Below are positions 58,177 through 60,000 of a stretch of 60,000 nucleotides of DNA, one piece after another. This DNA comes from Takakia lepidozioides (lineage: Eukaryota > Streptophyta > Takakiopsida > Takakiales > Takakiaceae), in NCBI GenBank assembly GCA_030704615.1, contig CM060731.1:8806001-8866000 (forward strand), read 5' to 3'. A program made the position numbers and the translations under genes. Below the pieces are notes generated by a model. That model saw only the letters and a list, made by a program, of their open reading frames with translations, had not been told where the DNA came from and searched no databases. The first letter of the stretch is position 1, and the number at the start of each line of letters is the position of its first letter.

Positions 58177-58184
58177 GTCATAAA

Positions 58185-58623
58185 TCCATTAGGATATGAA
58201 ACTAGGGCTGGAACTGCCATAGTGCTTGGGGCAGCCAACAGTAATCCTGTAACTTGAGTGGTGACGTCAGGGCTGCATTGACAGCGTAATCGGAGCTGAT
58301 ATCAAAACGGGTACAGGACCCTATATTACTCAATGTTTTCTTGAGTTTGCACAGCTAGTGGGGGACAGAAGGTACAACTTTACATGTCCAGCTGAAGAAG
58401 GGGTTGAGGTTGAAGTAGGTCACTGGATCTGCAGGTGAGCGTGGACACTGGTAGGTGAGTTATTCTGGAGCTCTGTAGAGTTGTAGATTAGAGGAGCACA
58501 AGGACTACAGGTCTCAGAAGGATATGTTAACTGGGGGACTGGTCAAATGTTAGAGTTTTGGCTGAGGGGTAAACTGACAGCTTATATAATTTTTGTTGGT
58601 GCTGCAATATCCTTGCTTACCAG
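58185..58623. other. Upstream flank or intron of the AHL fragment
   Basis: No AT-hook (RGRP-type) coding was seen in any frame. The missing first exon, if it exists, is elsewhere or lost. Confidence 0.4.
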
Positions 58624-59610
58624 GGGCATTGCTGGCAGGCTCGGCAGGGCAGGGCTTCACACCTCACATCATTACAGTTGCAGGTCTTGAGGTAAAGCCA
58701 CTTCCACTTTCTTTTACTTGGGTGTCCTGATGCTCAATTGTCATTCTTTCCATGTTAGCTTGGTCCTGCAAAGGTATGTTTGACAGAAGGGGAAGCATCA
58801 TTGGATGAGGTGAATTGGCAGGCAGTGTTATCTCTGCAATTTGATGGAGGATGTGGGACTCTGGGATTTCCAGGATGTTGCAACAAAGATAATGTCATTT
58901 GCGCAGCATGGACCACGAGCCTTGTGTGTCATGTCAGCCAATGGTGCTGTCTCCAATGTCACCCTACGCCAGCAGGCATCCTCAGGGGGCACGGTCACAT
59001 ATGAGGTAGAAAGAAATGAAAGAAAGTGATTGCTTCCTACATTTCATATGGGTTCTCTATTTTCTTTTTCTTATGTCAACTTTAGGGCTGCTCTCTTCCT
59101 GCCTGCCATATTGAGTGGCACTTATCTACTGCTGTGGATGACAAGACTTGTCGTGTCACTATGATTTGTGAATGAGAAGAGGATATGCTTGTGAGCATAG
59201 GCCAAGTAGACCCATTGTGGATGAATCTGAGGTTCGTGATCATGACTTTCTGCCATGGCACATGGAAGGTTGAAACCTAGCTTAATAACATCTTATTGGA
59301 GTTGTGAACCTAACCTTGATGAGAGGTAAATAACATTGTGTTAGCACAGGCAGCTCAGGCCAGACACTATAACCCCCGGGTTGTCTATTCTGATGCTTTC
59401 AAAGTTGGTCAGTCTGTTTTGTGTGCGATTGCAGCCTGGTAAGCAAGTCTCCAAGGCCAAACGGAAAATTGTCATGAATCGCTCGTATTTTTGCTGCAGG
59501 GGCGATTTGAGATCCTATCTTTGTCGGGTTCATTTCTTCCAACAGATTCTGGAGGCGTATCCCGCCAACGAACGGGTGGGCTAAGTGTCTGTTTAGCGAT
59601 GGACGTGTAA
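58624..59610 (+). pseudogene. AHL (AT-hook nuclear-localized, PPC domain) gene fragment with premature stop
   Basis: Exons 58624-58691, 58874-59005 and 59500-59610 join in frame across GT-AG introns. They read GQGFTPHIITVAGLE, then DVATKIMSFAQHGPRALCVM and SANGAVSNVTLRQQASSGGT, then GRFEILSLSGSFLPTDSGG and TGGLSVCLA: the PPC/DUF296 core of plant AHL proteins, which bind AT-rich DNA and assemble in the nucleus. The reading then hits TAA at 59608-59610. The same frame carries on as IGGGVVAGLLMAASPIQV, the expected end of the domain. In another frame the bases just before the stop spell DGRV, the family sequence, so two compensating one-base indels probably created the stop. No AT-hook exon was found upstream, where two hAT-like MITEs lie. 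Likely a pseudogene, or a gene with a sequencing error. Confidence 0.75.
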
Positions 59611-59690
59611 ATAGGTGGTGGTGTTGTGGCAGGCCTGCTTATGGCAGCATCCCCTATACAGGTAGCTCTTCAGGGTTTTATGTGTCTGGT

Positions 59691-60000
59691 TTTGCCTGTT
59701 CTTTCCAGGTCTCCCCACACATTCACATAATTCACAGAGGCATGGAGAAGGGGAGGGGGGGAGTGGGGTGGGATTGGTTTCAGCGAGGATTTGAAGGGCC
59801 ACAGAATGGGGATGTTGTCAAAAAGGAATACTGAAGTAGCAAACTTGCTAGCAAGTCAAAGTGAGCTCAGTGGATGACAAGCTTGCTCTTACCAACAATC
59901 CAATTAAAGATTCAAATAACTGCACAAACAAGTTCTTTGTAAGGTAATGTTTGGCACTACGTCTTAAATCTTACTGGCTAACTGAGTGTGCTGATCGAAA
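59691..60000. other. 3' flank of the AHL fragment
   Basis: No further family similarity. A G-rich run occurs near 59745-59770. Confidence 0.4.

Noticed and set aside
1-60000. tRNA, rRNA or other structured RNA genes
   Set aside because: I saw no convincing cloverleaf or conserved RNA motif by eye; a covariance-model scan would be needed to exclude them.

Overview
This window looks like nuclear DNA of a streptophyte (green-plant lineage). It shows no bacterial operon structure. Its host genes are split by canonical GT-AG introns and match plant-type families: an OSBP-related protein with an N-terminal PH domain, a secreted glyoxal/galactose-oxidase-like enzyme, a MAM33/p32-like mitochondrial matrix protein and an AT-hook nuclear-localized (AHL/PPC) protein. 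Heavy loading with decayed mobile elements, and a Ty3/gypsy element that encodes a cytosine methyltransferase, make a charophyte alga such as a Chara relative my best guess. That is an inference; no species marker was seen.

Layout. 1-11 kb: no recognisable host gene; a LINE 3' fragment, a TA-flanked mariner-like MITE, a hAT-like MITE with perfect 8-bp target duplications, and two related hAT-like copies. 11.1-19.2 kb: an 18-exon minus-strand ORP gene that I could join in frame for 1,076 residues. 21.2-29.9 kb: a 3-exon minus-strand MAM33-like gene (238 residues) whose 7.3-kb first intron holds a chain of LINE copies, including one nearly full-length decayed copy. 31.6-35.3 kb: a 5-exon minus-strand GLOX gene (534 residues) with all copper-radical oxidase active-site residues. 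36.2-37.2 kb: a TGTAACCC-type minisatellite. 37.8-47.5 kb: a decayed minus-strand Ty3/gypsy element ordered Gag - protease - C5-cytosine methyltransferase - RT - RNase H - integrase - PHD finger, with short LTRs and a PBS that matches its own LTR (self-priming architecture). 48.5-54.0 kb: a multi-exon, partly broken minus-strand gene that reads as a ParB-N-like domain followed by a beta-order DNA-methylase-like domain, embedded among 14 copies of a 20-bp palindrome. 54.4-56.6 kb: a reverse transcriptase with no visible endonuclease. 56.8-58.2 kb: two hAT-like MITEs side by side, sharing an 8-bp target. 58.6-59.7 kb: a decayed AHL gene fragment.

The host genes (ORP, MAM33, GLOX, AHL) have no evident shared pathway; they look like ordinary neighbours in a repeat-rich genome. 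The most notable content is mobile or selfish. One is a retrotransposon combining a DNA-methylation writer with a histone-reader type domain. The other, right next to it, is a ParB/methylase-like gene with regularly spaced palindromes. All exon joins were made by eye from splice consensus, reading phase and family similarity. For ORP, MAM33 and GLOX every junction keeps frame, which strongly supports the models; for the ParB-like gene several junctions and exons do not keep frame.
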